Assembly (NCBI RefSeq): GCF_009828025.1
Contig: NZ_WTYA01000006.1
Coordinates: forward strand, 1-64,000
Source: Qipengyuania algicida
GTDB lineage: Bacteria; Pseudomonadota; Alphaproteobacteria; Sphingomonadales; Sphingomonadaceae
Direction: 5' to 3'
DNA length: 64,000 nucleotides
This document shows positions 39,351 to 49,398 of the stretch, piece by piece (the stretch's first letter is position 1; the number at the start of each line of letters is the position of its first letter). The position numbers and the translations under genes were made by a program. Under the pieces are notes generated by a model that did no database searches, was not told the origin of the DNA, and saw nothing but the letters and a program-made list of their open reading frames with translations.

Positions 39351-39654
39351 TCCGTCCCCATTCGTCCATTTCATAGGCGATCGATGCTTCGACCAAATCA
39401 TTCCATATTTGGGCCAACGCATCGGCAGGAAGGCCCCGCTTGTCGGCGTCTCGGCGCGCATTTTCGATGACTTCGGCCTTGCGCCCCTCATCCCGCACCG
39501 CGCCACGCTGTTGCTTGATCCTTGCAGCGGCGCGCATATAGCCGAACCGGCGGTCCAGCATCTCCATCAGTGCGCGATCGGTGGCATCCACACCTGCGCG
39601 AACCTCAGCCATCGTTGCACAATCGTCTGGAAGTCTGAAATCGGAATCGTTCAT
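39340..39654 (-). CDS. Chorismate mutase (AroQ class)
   Basis: 104 residues from ATG 39654, six bases after AGGAG. The all-helical AroQ pattern is present: VRAGVDATDRALMEMLDRRFGYM with the catalytic arginine near its start (residue about 19), and RAAARIK following. Converts chorismate to prephenate for phenylalanine and tyrosine. Stand-alone, with no fused dehydratase. Convergent with trmJ. Confidence 0.87.
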   Translation of the reverse strand: MNDSDFRLPDDCATMAEVRAGVDATDRALMEMLDRRFGYMRAAARIKQQRGAVRDEGRKAEVIENARRDADKRGLPADALAQIWNDLVEASIAYEMDEWGRIRA

Positions 39655-39856
39655 GCTGCGCTCCTGCCCGCACACGACGCTCAAGTCGAGCGCCTATCGC
39701 ATGTCTTGACCTGAAGGCCGAACCTGCTAGGGCGCTCGCTCGCGAATTGGTCCCGCACCCCGGTGAAGCGGTGGCCGCGCATGGCAGTGCCATGCGGTGC
39801 GATGCCGGGTTGAATGGCGAACCATTGGGGTTCGTCCTGCAAATTGGAGAAGACTT

Positions 39857-40471
39857 ATGTCGAAGCGCAAGAGCGCCAAGTACAAACTCGACCGCCGGAT
39901 GGGTGAAAACATCTGGGGCCGTCCGAATTCCCCCGTCAACAAGCGTTCCTATGGCCCCGGCCAGCATGGTCAGCGCCGCAAGGGGAAGACCAGCGACTTC
40001 GGTCTCCAGCTGCGCGCCAAGCAGAAGCTCAAGGGCTATTATGGCGACGTGACGGAAAAGCAGTTCAAGCGCACCTACACCGAAGCGTCCAAGATGAAGG
40101 GCGACACCAGCCAGAACCTGATTGGCCTGCTCGAGCGTCGTCTCGACATGATCGTCTATCGCGCCAAGTTCGCGCCTACGATCTTCGCCGCTCGCCAGCT
40201 GGTGAGCCACGGTCACATCCGGGTGAACGGTGTGAAGTGCAACATCGCCAGCCGCCGCTGCGACGTGAACGACGTCATCAGCCTTGGTAGCAAGGCAAAA
40301 GAAATGGCGCTGGTGATCGAAGCGCAAGGCCTGCCCGAGCGTGAAATTCCCGACTATGTCGCACCCGACGGCACCGACAAGGTGAGCTTCACCCGCGTGC
40401 CGCAGCTCGACGAAGTGCCTTACCCGGTCACCATGGAACCGAACCTCGTGGTCGAGTTTTATTCGCGCTGA
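39857..40471 (+). CDS. rpsD: 30S ribosomal protein S4
   Basis: 204 residues from ATG 39857. [23 protein letters not shown] opens as expected for alphaproteobacterial S4 (in part), and the S4 RNA-binding domain spans about 95-160 ([23 protein letters not shown]). S4 binds 16S rRNA early in assembly of the small subunit. Monocistronic, followed by a clear intrinsic terminator. Confidence 0.96.
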   Translation: MSKRKSAKYKLDRRMGENIWGRPNSPVNKRSYGPGQHGQRRKGKTSDFGLQLRAKQKLKGYYGDVTEKQFKRTYTEASKMKGDTSQNLIGLLERRLDMIVYRAKFAPTIFAARQLVSHGHIRVNGVKCNIASRRCDVNDVISLGSKAKEMALVIEAQGLPEREIPDYVAPDGTDKVSFTRVPQLDEVPYPVTMEPNLVVEFYSR

Positions 40472-40493
40472 TTTCAGCGGCTTAATAAGACAG

Positions 40494-40527
40494 AAAAAAG
40501 GGCGGTCCAGCGGGCCGCCCTTTTTTT
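40494..40527 (+). terminator. Intrinsic terminator of rpsD
   Basis: AAAAAAGGGCGG (40494-40505) pairs with CCGCCCTTTTTT (from 40515) across a nine-base loop, ending in seven T. The G+C-rich core plus T-run makes this the clearest rho-independent terminator in the window, 23 bases after the rpsD stop. Confidence 0.92.
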
Positions 40528-40593
40528 ATCCATTCGTCGCATAAGGCACTGCTTGGAAGGAACTTTTACCGTCCTGCGCGTTGCTCAAATAGT

Positions 40594-40764
40594 ATGATCC
40601 AATATCGTTTCATCACCGCAAAACAGCGTGGCAAATGGTACAATACGCTGATCGAAGCGCAACGCTTCGCAAGCAGGATCGGCGCAGGCTTTCTCGACGC
40701 GGCCGGCAATTTCGTGGCCTACCGCGGAACGGTGCTGGAAATGCGCAGTGTTCCGCAACCTTGA
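40594..40764 (+). CDS. 56-residue conserved-looking small protein
   Basis: 56 residues: begins MIQYRFITAKQRGKWYNTL, ends LEMRSVPQP. It is basic, with aromatic residues spread as in a small beta-hairpin/helix fold, and good codon use throughout. No obvious strong ribosome-binding site. It lies between rpsD and the convergent cytochrome gene. I do not recognise the family; the support is the intact frame and protein-like composition. Confidence 0.5.
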   Translation: MIQYRFITAKQRGKWYNTLIEAQRFASRIGAGFLDAAGNFVAYRGTVLEMRSVPQP

Positions 40765-40788
40765 GACCGATCGAACATACCAAAGAGG

Positions 40789-41769
40789 CTATGGCGTCCC
40801 ATCACCCAGCAAATCGCCACCAATAGTTTGCCCGTAGTAATCTCCCGACGCATGAAACTTCGACCGCGTTTCTGCAACCGACATACCTTTCTGTCGTGGG
40901 TCGGCCGGGCGTTCGTGACTATCGAGAAAAGCGGCAACATTCCACGCTTGCTGGTCGGTTAGCGAATTGCCCATGCCGAAGGGCATATTGGCTTTGACGA
41001 AGCCGGCGGCGTTTGCGACTTTGGCCATGCCCGCTCCCCAGTTGAACGAACGATCGCCCCATAGCGGAGGATAGAGATAGCCGCCCCTGGGATCAGGCGT
41101 TCCCTGCCCATTGGCACCGTGGCAACTGGAGCATTGTTCATCGAACACTTTTGCGCCCCTTGCTGGATCATATTCAACCTTCGCCAGCTTGGGGTAACCC
41201 CTGCCCTTCATGTCCGCACCAGTCGGAGCGCCGGTCGCGAGCCAGGCGAAATAGGTTTCAAGATCGCGATAGATATCGTCGCCCGGCGGGGGAGGCGTGC
41301 CAGCTGGTGAAGCCTGCGCATTCATCGAGTAGATGAAGCACCCCCTGATGCGATCTTCCATTGTGTTGATCTTGCCATTCTTGTCTCGCCACGCCGGATA
41401 TCGGACCCAGGCTGCCCACATCGGCGACGCGTCGGCCTTGCGACCACCTTCCAGGTGACAGTTAGTGCAATTGAGCCCGCTACCAGCATAGCGCCGCGTA
41501 TATATCTGGGTCTGGCGAAAGATAGCCTCACCGCGGCGGACTGCATCTCCCTGCGGCCCGGACGGGATGGCGGTTTCGGGAGGCGGGGAGAACATACCCG
41601 CGCTTGCAGTGCCAGCGGTAACTTCGGGTGGAATGGTGACTGCCGCGTGAGGTTGATCCCGTTCGCTGGCTATCACGATCGCCCAGAAAAGCGCGAGTGT
41701 GCCTAGAAAAACTGTGGCGATCTGCCAGGTCGGGGCACCGTTTCGATCATGCTTGCCGTTTGTGACCAT
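40789..41769 (-). CDS. TsdA-like dihaem c-type cytochrome, membrane-anchored
   Basis: 326 residues. One N-terminal membrane anchor near 17-36, then two cytochrome c domains with haem sites CTNCH (near 101-105) and CSSCH (near 217-221), and methionines near the C-terminal half for the second haem. The segment after the first haem, YPAWRDKNGKINTMEDRIRGCFIYSMN, including a Cys, resembles the thiosulfate dehydrogenase family, where a Cys ligates the first haem. Periplasmic electron transfer, possibly thiosulfate to tetrathionate. The gene stands alone and no other sulfur-oxidation genes are visible. Confidence 0.8.
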   Translation of the reverse strand: MVTNGKHDRNGAPTWQIATVFLGTLALFWAIVIASERDQPHAAVTIPPEVTAGTASAGMFSPPPETAIPSGPQGDAVRRGEAIFRQTQIYTRRYAGSGLNCTNCHLEGGRKADASPMWAAWVRYPAWRDKNGKINTMEDRIRGCFIYSMNAQASPAGTPPPPGDDIYRDLETYFAWLATGAPTGADMKGRGYPKLAKVEYDPARGAKVFDEQCSSCHGANGQGTPDPRGGYLYPPLWGDRSFNWGAGMAKVANAAGFVKANMPFGMGNSLTDQQAWNVAAFLDSHERPADPRQKGMSVAETRSKFHASGDYYGQTIGGDLLGDGTP

Positions 41770-41820
41770 GGCACAGCCTCCTTTGATGGAGGCACTTTTG
41801 TCATCTCGGCTAGCTATGCC

Positions 41821-42951
41821 TCAAGCTGAAAAATAGCTGCGCCTGAAGTCGCTCGCAAAGACTGCAAAGTTATTGGCAGCAATTGCATCGCGCATAGCCT
41901 GCATCAGCTGCTGATAGAACGCGATGTTGTGTTCGCTCATCAACATTGCCCCAAGGATCTCGCCGGCTTTGATGAGATGGTGGAGATAGGCGCGCGAATA
42001 AGTTGCACAGACCGAACAGGAGCAGCGCGCATCGAGTGGTTCGGTGTCCTCGGCAAACCGTGCATTCCTCAGATTGAGCGGTCCCATCCAGGTAAACGCT
42101 TGCCCATTGCGCCCCGACCTGGTGGGCAGCACGCAATCGAACATATCCACGCCGCGCTCCACCGCGCCGACAAGATCATCGGGCTTGCCCACGCCCATCA
42201 GATAGCGCGGCGCGTCCTCTGGCAGCATATCCGGCGCGGAATCTAGCGTGGCGAACATCGCCTCTTGCCCCTCACCCACTGCCAACCCGCCGATCGCATA
42301 ACCGTCGAAGCCGATTTCGCGCAGCGCATCTGCCGATCGTTGGCGTAGCGTCTCGTTGAGTGCTCCCTGCTGGATGCCGAACAGCGCGGAGTTTGCGGCG
42401 TGTTGCCCCCCGGCATTGAAGGCGTCGCGGCTGCGCTTCGCCCAACGCATCGACATCTCCATGCTTGCCTCGATCTCGGCCAGCGGTCGGTCGGCGCGCG
42501 GGCATTCGTCGAAGGCCATCACGATGTCACTACCGAGCAGCAGCTGGATCTCCATCGAACGCTCGGGCGAGAGCATGTGTTTCGACCCATCGATATGGCT
42601 GCGAAACTCCACCCCGTCTTCAGTCAGCTTGCGCAGTTCGGACAGGCTCATCACCTGATATCCGCCGCTGTCGGTCAGGATCGGACGATCCCAGTTCATG
42701 AATTTGTGCAATCCTCCAAGCCGTGCCACTCGCTCGGCCCCCGGGCGCAACATGAGGTGATAGGTGTTGCCGAGGATAATATCCGCTCCGGTCGCGCGCA
42801 CCGTCTCGGGCTTCATCGCCTTCACACTGGCCGCCGTACCCACCGGCATGAAAGCTGGCGTGCGAATGTCACCGCGCCGCATGGCGATGCGCCCTGTCCG
42901 TGCGCGTCCGTCAGTCGCCGTGACGGTGAAATGAAACCGTGGAGCAGACAT
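41821..42951 (-). CDS. tgt: Queuine tRNA-ribosyltransferase
   Basis: 376 residues. [10 protein letters not shown] near 92-101 with the general-base Asp, MAFDEC near 143-148, and the zinc site C-x-C-x2-C...H ([18 protein letters not shown]) near 305-322. It exchanges guanine at tRNA position 34 for the queuosine precursor, working with QueA (45780-46811 on the same strand). The start overlaps the DUF481 stop by one base, so it is in one unit with the genes upstream. Confidence 0.95.
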   Translation of the reverse strand: MSAPRFHFTVTATDGRARTGRIAMRRGDIRTPAFMPVGTAASVKAMKPETVRATGADIILGNTYHLMLRPGAERVARLGGLHKFMNWDRPILTDSGGYQVMSLSELRKLTEDGVEFRSHIDGSKHMLSPERSMEIQLLLGSDIVMAFDECPRADRPLAEIEASMEMSMRWAKRSRDAFNAGGQHAANSALFGIQQGALNETLRQRSADALREIGFDGYAIGGLAVGEGQEAMFATLDSAPDMLPEDAPRYLMGVGKPDDLVGAVERGVDMFDCVLPTRSGRNGQAFTWMGPLNLRNARFAEDTEPLDARCSCSVCATYSRAYLHHLIKAGEILGAMLMSEHNIAFYQQLMQAMRDAIAANNFAVFASDFRRSYFSA

Positions 42952-43904
42952 CAGAAGCCGTAAACGAGCGTCACTCGCGAAATGGTGTCGGTCTTTTCCG
43001 CTCCGACCGGCGGGTTGCTGTCGTAGTTTATCTGATAGGTGAACTGGGTGCTGAACTTGGGCGTGATCTTGGCTTCAAGGCCGGTGGTGAGCGCTACAGT
43101 TGTGGTCGAGGAATCGAAGATAACGGTTCCGCTGCTGGCAGAATCGGCAACCAGATTGGAATTTTGGGTAAACTTCAGTGAATCCGCCAGCTTCCAGTCG
43201 AAGTCATAGCCGATTAATCCGGCAAGTCGTGTCTCACCTCCGCCACCGGCAGTGTACTCGGTTCGCCGAAGTGCGGGCCCAGCCTTGATTGACAGATTCA
43301 TGTTGTTCGACTCGATGAGCTGATAGCCGACACCCAAAGACGTTGAATATCGAGCGTCAAAACCCTGAAAGGTGTCCCGCTCGAATTGGGCGAGACCATA
43401 GGCGAAGAAATTGTCGCGAATATCGTAACGTGGTTCGTAAAGAGCATTGTAACGCTCGCGCGTCGTAACTCCGTCAGAACGTTGGTAGTCAACGCTCGCC
43501 GAAATGTGGTGAGTCCAGTCGATCCCGGTGCGCTTGAGATCGATCGCCGCACTGATACCGATCGTGTCACTATTGCCGGTGGAGCGCGATCCGCCGAGTT
43601 GTCCTCTCCCCTTCCAACGATCAAAAACACTGGCGTGGCGAATGAGCAGTTCCTTGCGCTTTTCAGCCAACTTCGCGGCGTGTTTCTGGTCGGCCAGAAA
43701 AGCTGCGTTTAGAGCATCGATCTCGTCCGCCTCGGTCGGATTTGTTTCTTTTGCCAGGTCGATCACGGTGGCGACCTTCTTCGCATCGCCGGTTGCGATC
43801 GCCGCATCTATCATTGCACGAACGGGTGCAGGAATTTCGGCGAGTGCGGGCGTTGACGCAGCAAAGGTGGCGGCGACCGCCAAAATTGTCGATTGAATGC
43901 GCAT
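42951..43904 (-). CDS. DUF481-family outer-membrane protein
   Basis: 317 residues from ATG 43904. Signal peptide ending ...TPALA-E, about 60 charged helical residues with the repeating pattern [22 protein letters not shown], then a beta-barrel-like region with alternating residues and a C-terminal ...VTLVYGF, the terminal Phe typical of outer-membrane proteins. DUF481 proteins include salt-stress-induced outer-membrane proteins. The helical N-terminus is an unusual addition for the family. Between an ABC permease gene and tgt on the same strand. Confidence 0.8.
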   Translation of the reverse strand: MRIQSTILAVAATFAASTPALAEIPAPVRAMIDAAIATGDAKKVATVIDLAKETNPTEADEIDALNAAFLADQKHAAKLAEKRKELLIRHASVFDRWKGRGQLGGSRSTGNSDTIGISAAIDLKRTGIDWTHHISASVDYQRSDGVTTRERYNALYEPRYDIRDNFFAYGLAQFERDTFQGFDARYSTSLGVGYQLIESNNMNLSIKAGPALRRTEYTAGGGGETRLAGLIGYDFDWKLADSLKFTQNSNLVADSASSGTVIFDSSTTTVALTTGLEAKITPKFSTQFTYQINYDSNPPVGAEKTDTISRVTLVYGF

Positions 43905-43963
43905 AGCCTTGCGATAGCGATTTGAGGTCAGCGGATAAAGACCGTTGCCGTTCAACTCGTCGA

Positions 43964-44731
43964 TCAATCCCTCAATCGCCACCCGGTCTTGAAGATGATC
44001 GATATTACCGTCACGCAAACCGCAAGGAACACAAATGTAATTCCGAGCGATATTCCGAAATGAACATCGGCCTGTCCGTAGAACGTCCATCTTAGTCCGC
44101 TGACGAGATAAACGATCGGGTTGAACAGCGCCACCGTGCTCCAGGGTTTGGGCAACATGTCGATCGAATAAAATGTTCCGCCGAGGAACGTCAGGGGGGT
44201 GAGGAACAATACCGGGATGATCCCGAGCTTTTCAAAACTGTCGGCCCAAACGCCCAGAATGAATCCGAACAGCGAAAAGCTGGCTGCGACCAGCATGATG
44301 TAGACCACAGCCAGGAATGGATGAGCGATGTGATACGGGACGAACAGCCGCGCAGTCGTCAAGATAATCGCGGCGAGGATCAGGCTCTTGGCCGCAGCAG
44401 CACCGACAAAGCCGATCAGCGTTTCAGCAACGCCAACCGGTGCTGAAAGCAGTTCGTAGATCGTCCCGGTAAACCGCGGCATGTAGATCCCGAAACTGGC
44501 GTTGCTGGTCGTTTCGCCCAGCAAGGTAAGCATCACTAGTCCGGGTATGATGAAAGCGGCGTAATCGACCCCACCCAAGGCCGGCATCCGTCCGCCAATC
44601 GCGGCTCCGAAGACAATGAAATAAAGCGATGTCGTCAGCACCGGTGCCAGGACCGATTGGAAGGCGGTGCGCAGAAAGCGCATCAGTTCACGCGTGAAGA
44701 TTGACCATGTGCCACGAAGGTTCAAGCTCAT
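43964..44731 (-). CDS. ABC-2 type transporter permease
   Basis: 255 residues with six hydrophobic segments and the ABC-2 signature near 175-210 (LTPLTFLGGTFYSIDMLPKPW). It overlaps the ATPase gene by four bases, so the pair forms an exporter. ABC-2 exporters move drugs, lipids or polysaccharides outwards; the substrate cannot be read. The neighbouring DUF481 gene might belong to it, by position only. Confidence 0.9.
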   Translation of the reverse strand: MSLNLRGTWSIFTRELMRFLRTAFQSVLAPVLTTSLYFIVFGAAIGGRMPALGGVDYAAFIIPGLVMLTLLGETTSNASFGIYMPRFTGTIYELLSAPVGVAETLIGFVGAAAAKSLILAAIILTTARLFVPYHIAHPFLAVVYIMLVAASFSLFGFILGVWADSFEKLGIIPVLFLTPLTFLGGTFYSIDMLPKPWSTVALFNPIVYLVSGLRWTFYGQADVHFGISLGITFVFLAVCVTVISIIFKTGWRLRD

Positions 44732-45672
44732 ACCGCAGCCTCCTGCTTGCCGAGAAGCGAGACGAAAATATCCTCAAGGCTGCTTTCGTGGGTGTCGATG
44801 GCGACGTAATCGATTCCTGCCGTCGTCAATGTCTTGGTCAGCTCGGCAACTTCGGCCTTGCCCTTGCCGGTCCCATCGCCCCCACGATAGCATAGTGCCG
44901 TCCCCTCTCGTTCCAGTTCGACTGGAAAGCGCGCGATGATCGCAGGTATCTCGCTCATCGGTTTGGCAAGCGTAATATGAGCCTCGGTCCGACCGAGCCG
45001 CTTCATCATCGCGTCTTTTTCATCGACCATGAGCAAGTGGCCCTTGTTGATGATACCCACCCGGTCGGCCATTTCCTCGGCTTCTTCGATGTAGTGCGTG
45101 GTCAGAATTATGGTGACGCCCCTTGCGCGCATTGCGTCGATCTGGCGCCACATATCCTTGCGTAATTCAACATCGACACCGGCAGTCGGCTCGTCGAGGA
45201 ATAAGAGATCCGGTTCGTGCGCAAGCGCCTTGGCGATCAGGACACGGCGCTTCATTCCACCCGACAAAGCGCGGATCTGCTCTTTGCGCTTGTCCCACAG
45301 GCTGAGCGAACGCAGGACTTCCTCAAGCCGCGCCTTGTCCGGCGGCAATCCAAACAGCCCGCGCGAATAGGCAATCGCGTGCTCGACCGGCTCGAACATG
45401 TCGGTCGCCAGTTCCTGTGGCACCAGCCCGATCCTGCGGCGCGCCTTGCGCCAATCTTTTGCCAGATCGTGCCCAAACGCTCGCATGGTGCCGGAGGTTG
45501 GGCGCACGAGCCCACACACTGCGCCGATCAAGGTCGTCTTGCCTGCCCCGTTTGGACCCAGCAGGGCGAAAATTTCGCCCTTGCGGATGTTGAGATCGAC
45601 TGAATCGAGCGCCTTCAGCCCGCCGGAGTAGACCTTGGTTAGGCCTTCGAGTTCGAGAATGGGATCCGCCAT
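44728..45672 (-). CDS. ABC-2 type transporter ATP-binding protein
   Basis: 314 residues from ATG 45672. Walker A GPNGAGKTT near 39-47, signature LSGGM near 137, Walker B LLFLDEPTAGVD near 156-167. A C-terminal extension of about 90 residues follows, typical of drug- or lipid-exporter ATPases. Partner of the permease it overlaps. Confidence 0.92.
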   Translation of the reverse strand: MADPILELEGLTKVYSGGLKALDSVDLNIRKGEIFALLGPNGAGKTTLIGAVCGLVRPTSGTMRAFGHDLAKDWRKARRRIGLVPQELATDMFEPVEHAIAYSRGLFGLPPDKARLEEVLRSLSLWDKRKEQIRALSGGMKRRVLIAKALAHEPDLLFLDEPTAGVDVELRKDMWRQIDAMRARGVTIILTTHYIEEAEEMADRVGIINKGHLLMVDEKDAMMKRLGRTEAHITLAKPMSEIPAIIARFPVELEREGTALCYRGGDGTGKGKAEVAELTKTLTTAGIDYVAIDTHESSLEDIFVSLLGKQEAAV

Positions 45673-45779
45673 AATGCCCAATTAGGTAGCTGATGGCGCT
45701 GAGTCACGATCGGAATGCGTTGCGAGCGAATAGCCACCCTACTTCGTGATCGCTGAGACCCGTAGGAAGCCGACAACGT

Positions 45780-46811
45780 TCAGGGGAGCAGCAACGAGGA
45801 ATCACCATAAGAGTAGAAGCGATACTCATGCTCAATGGCGTGAGCGTAAACTTCCTGCATTCGCTCCCGCCCCATCAGGGCACTGACCAGCATGAACAAA
45901 GTCGATCGGGGCAGGTGGAAATTGGTCATCAGTCCGTCGATCGCGCGAAACCGATAGCCAGGTGTAATGAAGATATCCGTATCGCCGGCAAAAGGCTGGA
46001 TCGTGCCGTCTTCACTGGCTGCACTTTCCAGCAGGCGGAGGCTGGTGGTGCCCACCGCAATCACGCGCCCGCCGTTGAGGCGCACGGCGTTGAGCCGATC
46101 AGCCACGCCGGAATCGATCCTACCCCATTCGGAATGCATGACATGGTCGTCGGTATCGTCGGCCTTGACGGGTAGAAATGTGCCCGCCCCTACGTGCAGC
46201 GTCAGTGTTTCGCGACCGATACCGGCTTCGTCCAGGGCAGCGACCAGTCCGGGTGTAAAGTGCAAGGCGGCTGTAGGCGCTGCCACCGCGCCATCCTCAC
46301 GCGCGAAGTACGTCTGGTAGTCCTCTCGGTCAGCATCATCGGTCACTCGTTTGCCTGCGATATAGGGCGGCAGGGGCATGGTCCCGGCACGTTCCAGCAG
46401 GACTTCGACCGGTTCGTCACCAGCGAAAGAAAGTGTCCAGCTGCCGTCAGAATGGCGTATTTCCGCCACCGCTGCAACGCCGTGCCCGAAGTCGATCGCG
46501 TCACCGGTGTGCAATCGCTTGGCATTGCGGATAAAGGCCTGCCAGCGCCTGAGATCGATACGCTTGTGCAGAGTCGCGCCAATCTTCGCGTCGCCCCGCC
46601 GCCCTTCCAGCTGTGCGGGAATTACGCGTGTATCGTTGAACACCAGCACATCGCTGGGGTTCAGCAGGGCGGGCAAATCGTGGACATTGGCATCGACGAA
46701 GGGAGACGTGGCACCACGAGCCACCAGCATCTTCGCGGCGTCGCGCGGACGCACCGGACGCAGAGCGATACGTTCTTTCGGAAGCTCGAAATCAAACAGG
46801 TCGACGTTCAT
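45780..46811 (-). CDS. queA: S-adenosylmethionine:tRNA ribosyltransferase-isomerase
   Basis: 343 residues from ATG 46811 ([16 protein letters not shown]), the usual start and length. [14 protein letters not shown] near 59-72 and [13 protein letters not shown] near 216-228 are family-defining. It transfers the ribosyl part of SAM to preQ1 in tRNA, the step after Tgt in queuosine synthesis. Tgt is further downstream, separated by the ABC transporter and DUF481 genes. Confidence 0.95.
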   Translation of the reverse strand: MNVDLFDFELPKERIALRPVRPRDAAKMLVARGATSPFVDANVHDLPALLNPSDVLVFNDTRVIPAQLEGRRGDAKIGATLHKRIDLRRWQAFIRNAKRLHTGDAIDFGHGVAAVAEIRHSDGSWTLSFAGDEPVEVLLERAGTMPLPPYIAGKRVTDDADREDYQTYFAREDGAVAAPTAALHFTPGLVAALDEAGIGRETLTLHVGAGTFLPVKADDTDDHVMHSEWGRIDSGVADRLNAVRLNGGRVIAVGTTSLRLLESAASEDGTIQPFAGDTDIFITPGYRFRAIDGLMTNFHLPRSTLFMLVSALMGRERMQEVYAHAIEHEYRFYSYGDSSLLLP

Positions 46812-46856
46812 GGCGCCGCGCCTAGCGGTGCAGCACACCGATGAACAGAGCCCAAA

Positions 46857-47612
46857 CTACTGCGGTGAGGAGTCCTCATCATCCGATTGCTGACCATCCG
46901 CCGCGCCGGACTGATCCGAAGCAATCGGCGCATTGAGATCGCTCGCGGTGATCGGCTTGGCGGTGCCGGGAGCCGGGGCCGGCGGCGGAGCCATGTTCTG
47001 ATCGGCGAGCGAGGCCTGGACAATACGGGTCGGATCCGTCGGCGGCTCACCGCGATGAATCTCATCGACCGCAGCCATATTGTCGATCACGCGACCGAAA
47101 ACCGTATAATGCTTGTCGAGAGCGAAACGCGGATAGAACATGATGTAGAACTGGCTGTTCGCGCTGTCATCGCTGGCAGCGCGCGCCATCGCCACCGTAC
47201 CGCGCAGGTGTGGCTGCGGATTGAACTCGGCCTTGAGATCCGGAAGCTTCGATCCGCCTTGGCCGGTGCCGGTGGGATCGCCGGTCTGCGCCATGAAACC
47301 GTCAATCACGCGGTGGAAGATCACGCCATTGTAGAAACCTTGACGCGTCAGCGTCTTAATCCGCTCGACCGCATTGGGGGCCCATTGCGGCATCAGCCGG
47401 ATGGCAACACGCTGGCCATTCGACAGGTCCAGCAGCAGGATATTGTCGCGATCGTCCTGCATGTTGTAGTCGATTGGCGCATATACGCCCTTGCCGTTTT
47501 CCGCAGTAGCAGTCGCAGCCGGAGCAGCGGCAGGCTTGTCTTTCGCGACAGCGGCGATCGGGGACAGCGTGAGCGCTGCAAGGGTAACGAAAGCGAACGA
47601 GGCCTTGAACAT
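46857..47612 (-). CDS. Cyclophilin-type peptidyl-prolyl isomerase, exported
   Basis: 251 residues from ATG 47612. Signal peptide MFKASFAFVTLAALTLSPIAAVAKD-like (in part), the cyclophilin domain at about 55-215 with FHRVIDGFMAQTGDPTGTGQGG, and an acidic Gln/Asp/Ser-rich tail. It speeds proline isomerisation during folding in the periplasm. The order coaD, this gene, queA is common in the order. Confidence 0.92.
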   Translation of the reverse strand: MFKASFAFVTLAALTLSPIAAVAKDKPAAAPAATATAENGKGVYAPIDYNMQDDRDNILLLDLSNGQRVAIRLMPQWAPNAVERIKTLTRQGFYNGVIFHRVIDGFMAQTGDPTGTGQGGSKLPDLKAEFNPQPHLRGTVAMARAASDDSANSQFYIMFYPRFALDKHYTVFGRVIDNMAAVDEIHRGEPPTDPTRIVQASLADQNMAPPPAPAPGTAKPITASDLNAPIASDQSGAADGQQSDDEDSSPQ

Positions 47613-47726
47613 CGGGTATCCGTCGAAATTGGGGGGCTCAGTCACGAGCGTCTAGCCGTGAGGGGCTGTCACTGCAATGAATAGCTGTCGCTCGTCCCCA
47701 GCCATGCAAAAACTCCTGCACGACAA

Positions 47727-48239
47727 TCAGTAGTCTCCCAATTGCCCTTTCGCGGCCACCCGGCGATTGACGTCGTCCTTTACAGCAGCACTGACGAAGG
47801 GGCTGATATCACCGCCGAACAGCGCGATTTCCTTGACCAGCTTGGACGCGATCGGCTGCAAGGAGACATCCGCCATCAGGAACATCGTCTCGATATTATG
47901 GTCGAGCTGCTGGTTCATACCCGCCATCTGATATTCATATTCGAAGTCCGCCACGGCGCGCAGCCCGCGGATCAGGACATTCGCTCCTGTCTTTCGGGCA
48001 AATTTCACCAGCAGCGCGTTGAACCCGACCACCTCGACATTGTCGAGCCCGAGACCTTGGACCTCTCGTTTAACCATCTGAAGGCGTTCGTCGGTCTCGA
48101 ACATCGGATTTTTCGAAGGATTGGTCGTCACACCGATGATGAGCCGATCGACCAGTTTCGATCCGCGGCGGATTATGTCGGCATGGCCGAGAGTAATCGG
48201 GTCGAAAGTGCCCGGATAAATCCCGATGCGTTCACTCAC
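47727..48239 (-). CDS. coaD: Phosphopantetheine adenylyltransferase
   Basis: 170 residues. The nucleotidyltransferase motif PGTFDPITLGHADII at about 9-23, with HxGH-like GHAD, and NVLIRGLRAVADFEYEYQM near 85-103 are characteristic. It adds AMP to 4'-phosphopantetheine in coenzyme A synthesis. Overlaps the polyprenyl synthase gene by four bases. Confidence 0.94.
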   Translation of the reverse strand: MSERIGIYPGTFDPITLGHADIIRRGSKLVDRLIIGVTTNPSKNPMFETDERLQMVKREVQGLGLDNVEVVGFNALLVKFARKTGANVLIRGLRAVADFEYEYQMAGMNQQLDHNIETMFLMADVSLQPIASKLVKEIALFGGDISPFVSAAVKDDVNRRVAAKGQLGDY

Positions 48240-49141
48240 CTGTCTCTCTCCACGATAAACCGCGCCAGCGCGGTCAGCAGACTGGCGTCCTCTCCATAGG
48301 AAGCCAAAATCCCGATCGCCTGCTCGACCAGCATATTCGCTTGCGAGCGCGCCTTGTCTGCACCCATCAGCGAAACGAAAGTCGCCTTGCCCTGCCCCTC
48401 GTCCTTGCGCAGCGCCTTGCCTGCCAGCGCTTCATCGCCCTCCACGTCGAGCAGGTCGTCGGCGATCTGAAAGGCCAGCCCGATATCGCGAGCATAGGCG
48501 CGCAGATGGGTGCGTCCTTCCGGCGCCACGCGTCCCAGGATCGCTCCCATCTCGACACTGGCTGCAAGTAGTGCCCCAGTCTTCAATTGCTGGAGCCGAG
48601 TAATCTGCCCCAGATCAAACTGTTCCTGTTCGGCGACGATATCCATCATCTGGCCACCCGCCATGCCGTCATGCCCGCTTGCTTTAGCAAGGGTTGCGAC
48701 AAGTTCAGACCGAACGAAAGGATCGCTGCTGGTATCGCGGTGACAAAGAATATCGAACGCCAGCGCGTGGAGCGAATCTCCGGCCAGCACAGCGGTCGCC
48801 TCGTCGAATGCCTTGTGCACGCTGGGCTTGCCGTGGCGCATGGCATCATCGTCCATGCATGGCAGATCATCGTGGATCAACGAATAAGAATGGATCGCCT
48901 CTATCGCGCAGGCTGCGTTGATTGAACTGGTTCGCGAAACGCCGAACATATCCGCCGTCGCGATCAACAGCAGCGGCCGGACACGCTTTCCCCCACCGAT
49001 CGTGGCATGGCGCATCGCCTCTACAAGACGGCGTCGCGCATCGTCGGGCACCGGGAGCCACGCGTCAAAAGCGCTATCGATATCGGACTGGACCCGCGCC
49101 AGCGCGTCTGTCAGCAAATTATCGACGAGCTCCCCCGACAT
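48236..49141 (-). CDS. ispA: Polyprenyl synthetase, probably farnesyl/geranyl diphosphate synthase
   Basis: 301 residues from ATG 49141; a GTG at 49150 overlapping the xseB stop would add three residues. First aspartate-rich motif DDLPCMDDD near 87-95 and second DDLLDVEGD near 228-236. It condenses isopentenyl diphosphate into C15 (or similar) chains. Gene order xseB-ispA is usual in proteobacteria; dxs, the common third member, is not next to it here. Confidence 0.9.
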   Translation of the reverse strand: MSGELVDNLLTDALARVQSDIDSAFDAWLPVPDDARRRLVEAMRHATIGGGKRVRPLLLIATADMFGVSRTSSINAACAIEAIHSYSLIHDDLPCMDDDAMRHGKPSVHKAFDEATAVLAGDSLHALAFDILCHRDTSSDPFVRSELVATLAKASGHDGMAGGQMMDIVAEQEQFDLGQITRLQQLKTGALLAASVEMGAILGRVAPEGRTHLRAYARDIGLAFQIADDLLDVEGDEALAGKALRKDEGQGKATFVSLMGADKARSQANMLVEQAIGILASYGEDASLLTALARFIVERDR

Positions 49142-49146
49142 GGAGT

Positions 49147-49398
49147 TCACGAAGCCGCGTCGAACGGTGTGGTGCCAGCTGGCTTGCCATCCGGGCCGGC
49201 AACGATCTTCTCGATCCGCGCCTGCGCCGCGTCGAGCCGTGCCTGACAATGCAAGCGAAAGTTCTCTCCACGCTCATACAGCGCGATGCTCTCATCGAGC
49301 GGCACCTCGCCGCTTTCCAGTCGCTTCACGATGCCTTCCAGCGCGCGCAGCGCATCTTCGAAACTCATCGTGGCGATATCGTCAACTGCGTCGGTCAT
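49147..49398 (-). CDS. xseB: Exodeoxyribonuclease VII small subunit
   Basis: 83 residues from ATG 49398. SFEDALRALEGIVKRLESGEVPLDESIALYERG (in part) is the family signature. It associates with XseA in single-strand DNA degradation and mismatch repair. Five bases separate it from the ispA ATG. Confidence 0.92.
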   Translation of the reverse strand: MTDAVDDIATMSFEDALRALEGIVKRLESGEVPLDESIALYERGENFRLHCQARLDAAQARIEKIVAGPDGKPAGTTPFDAAS

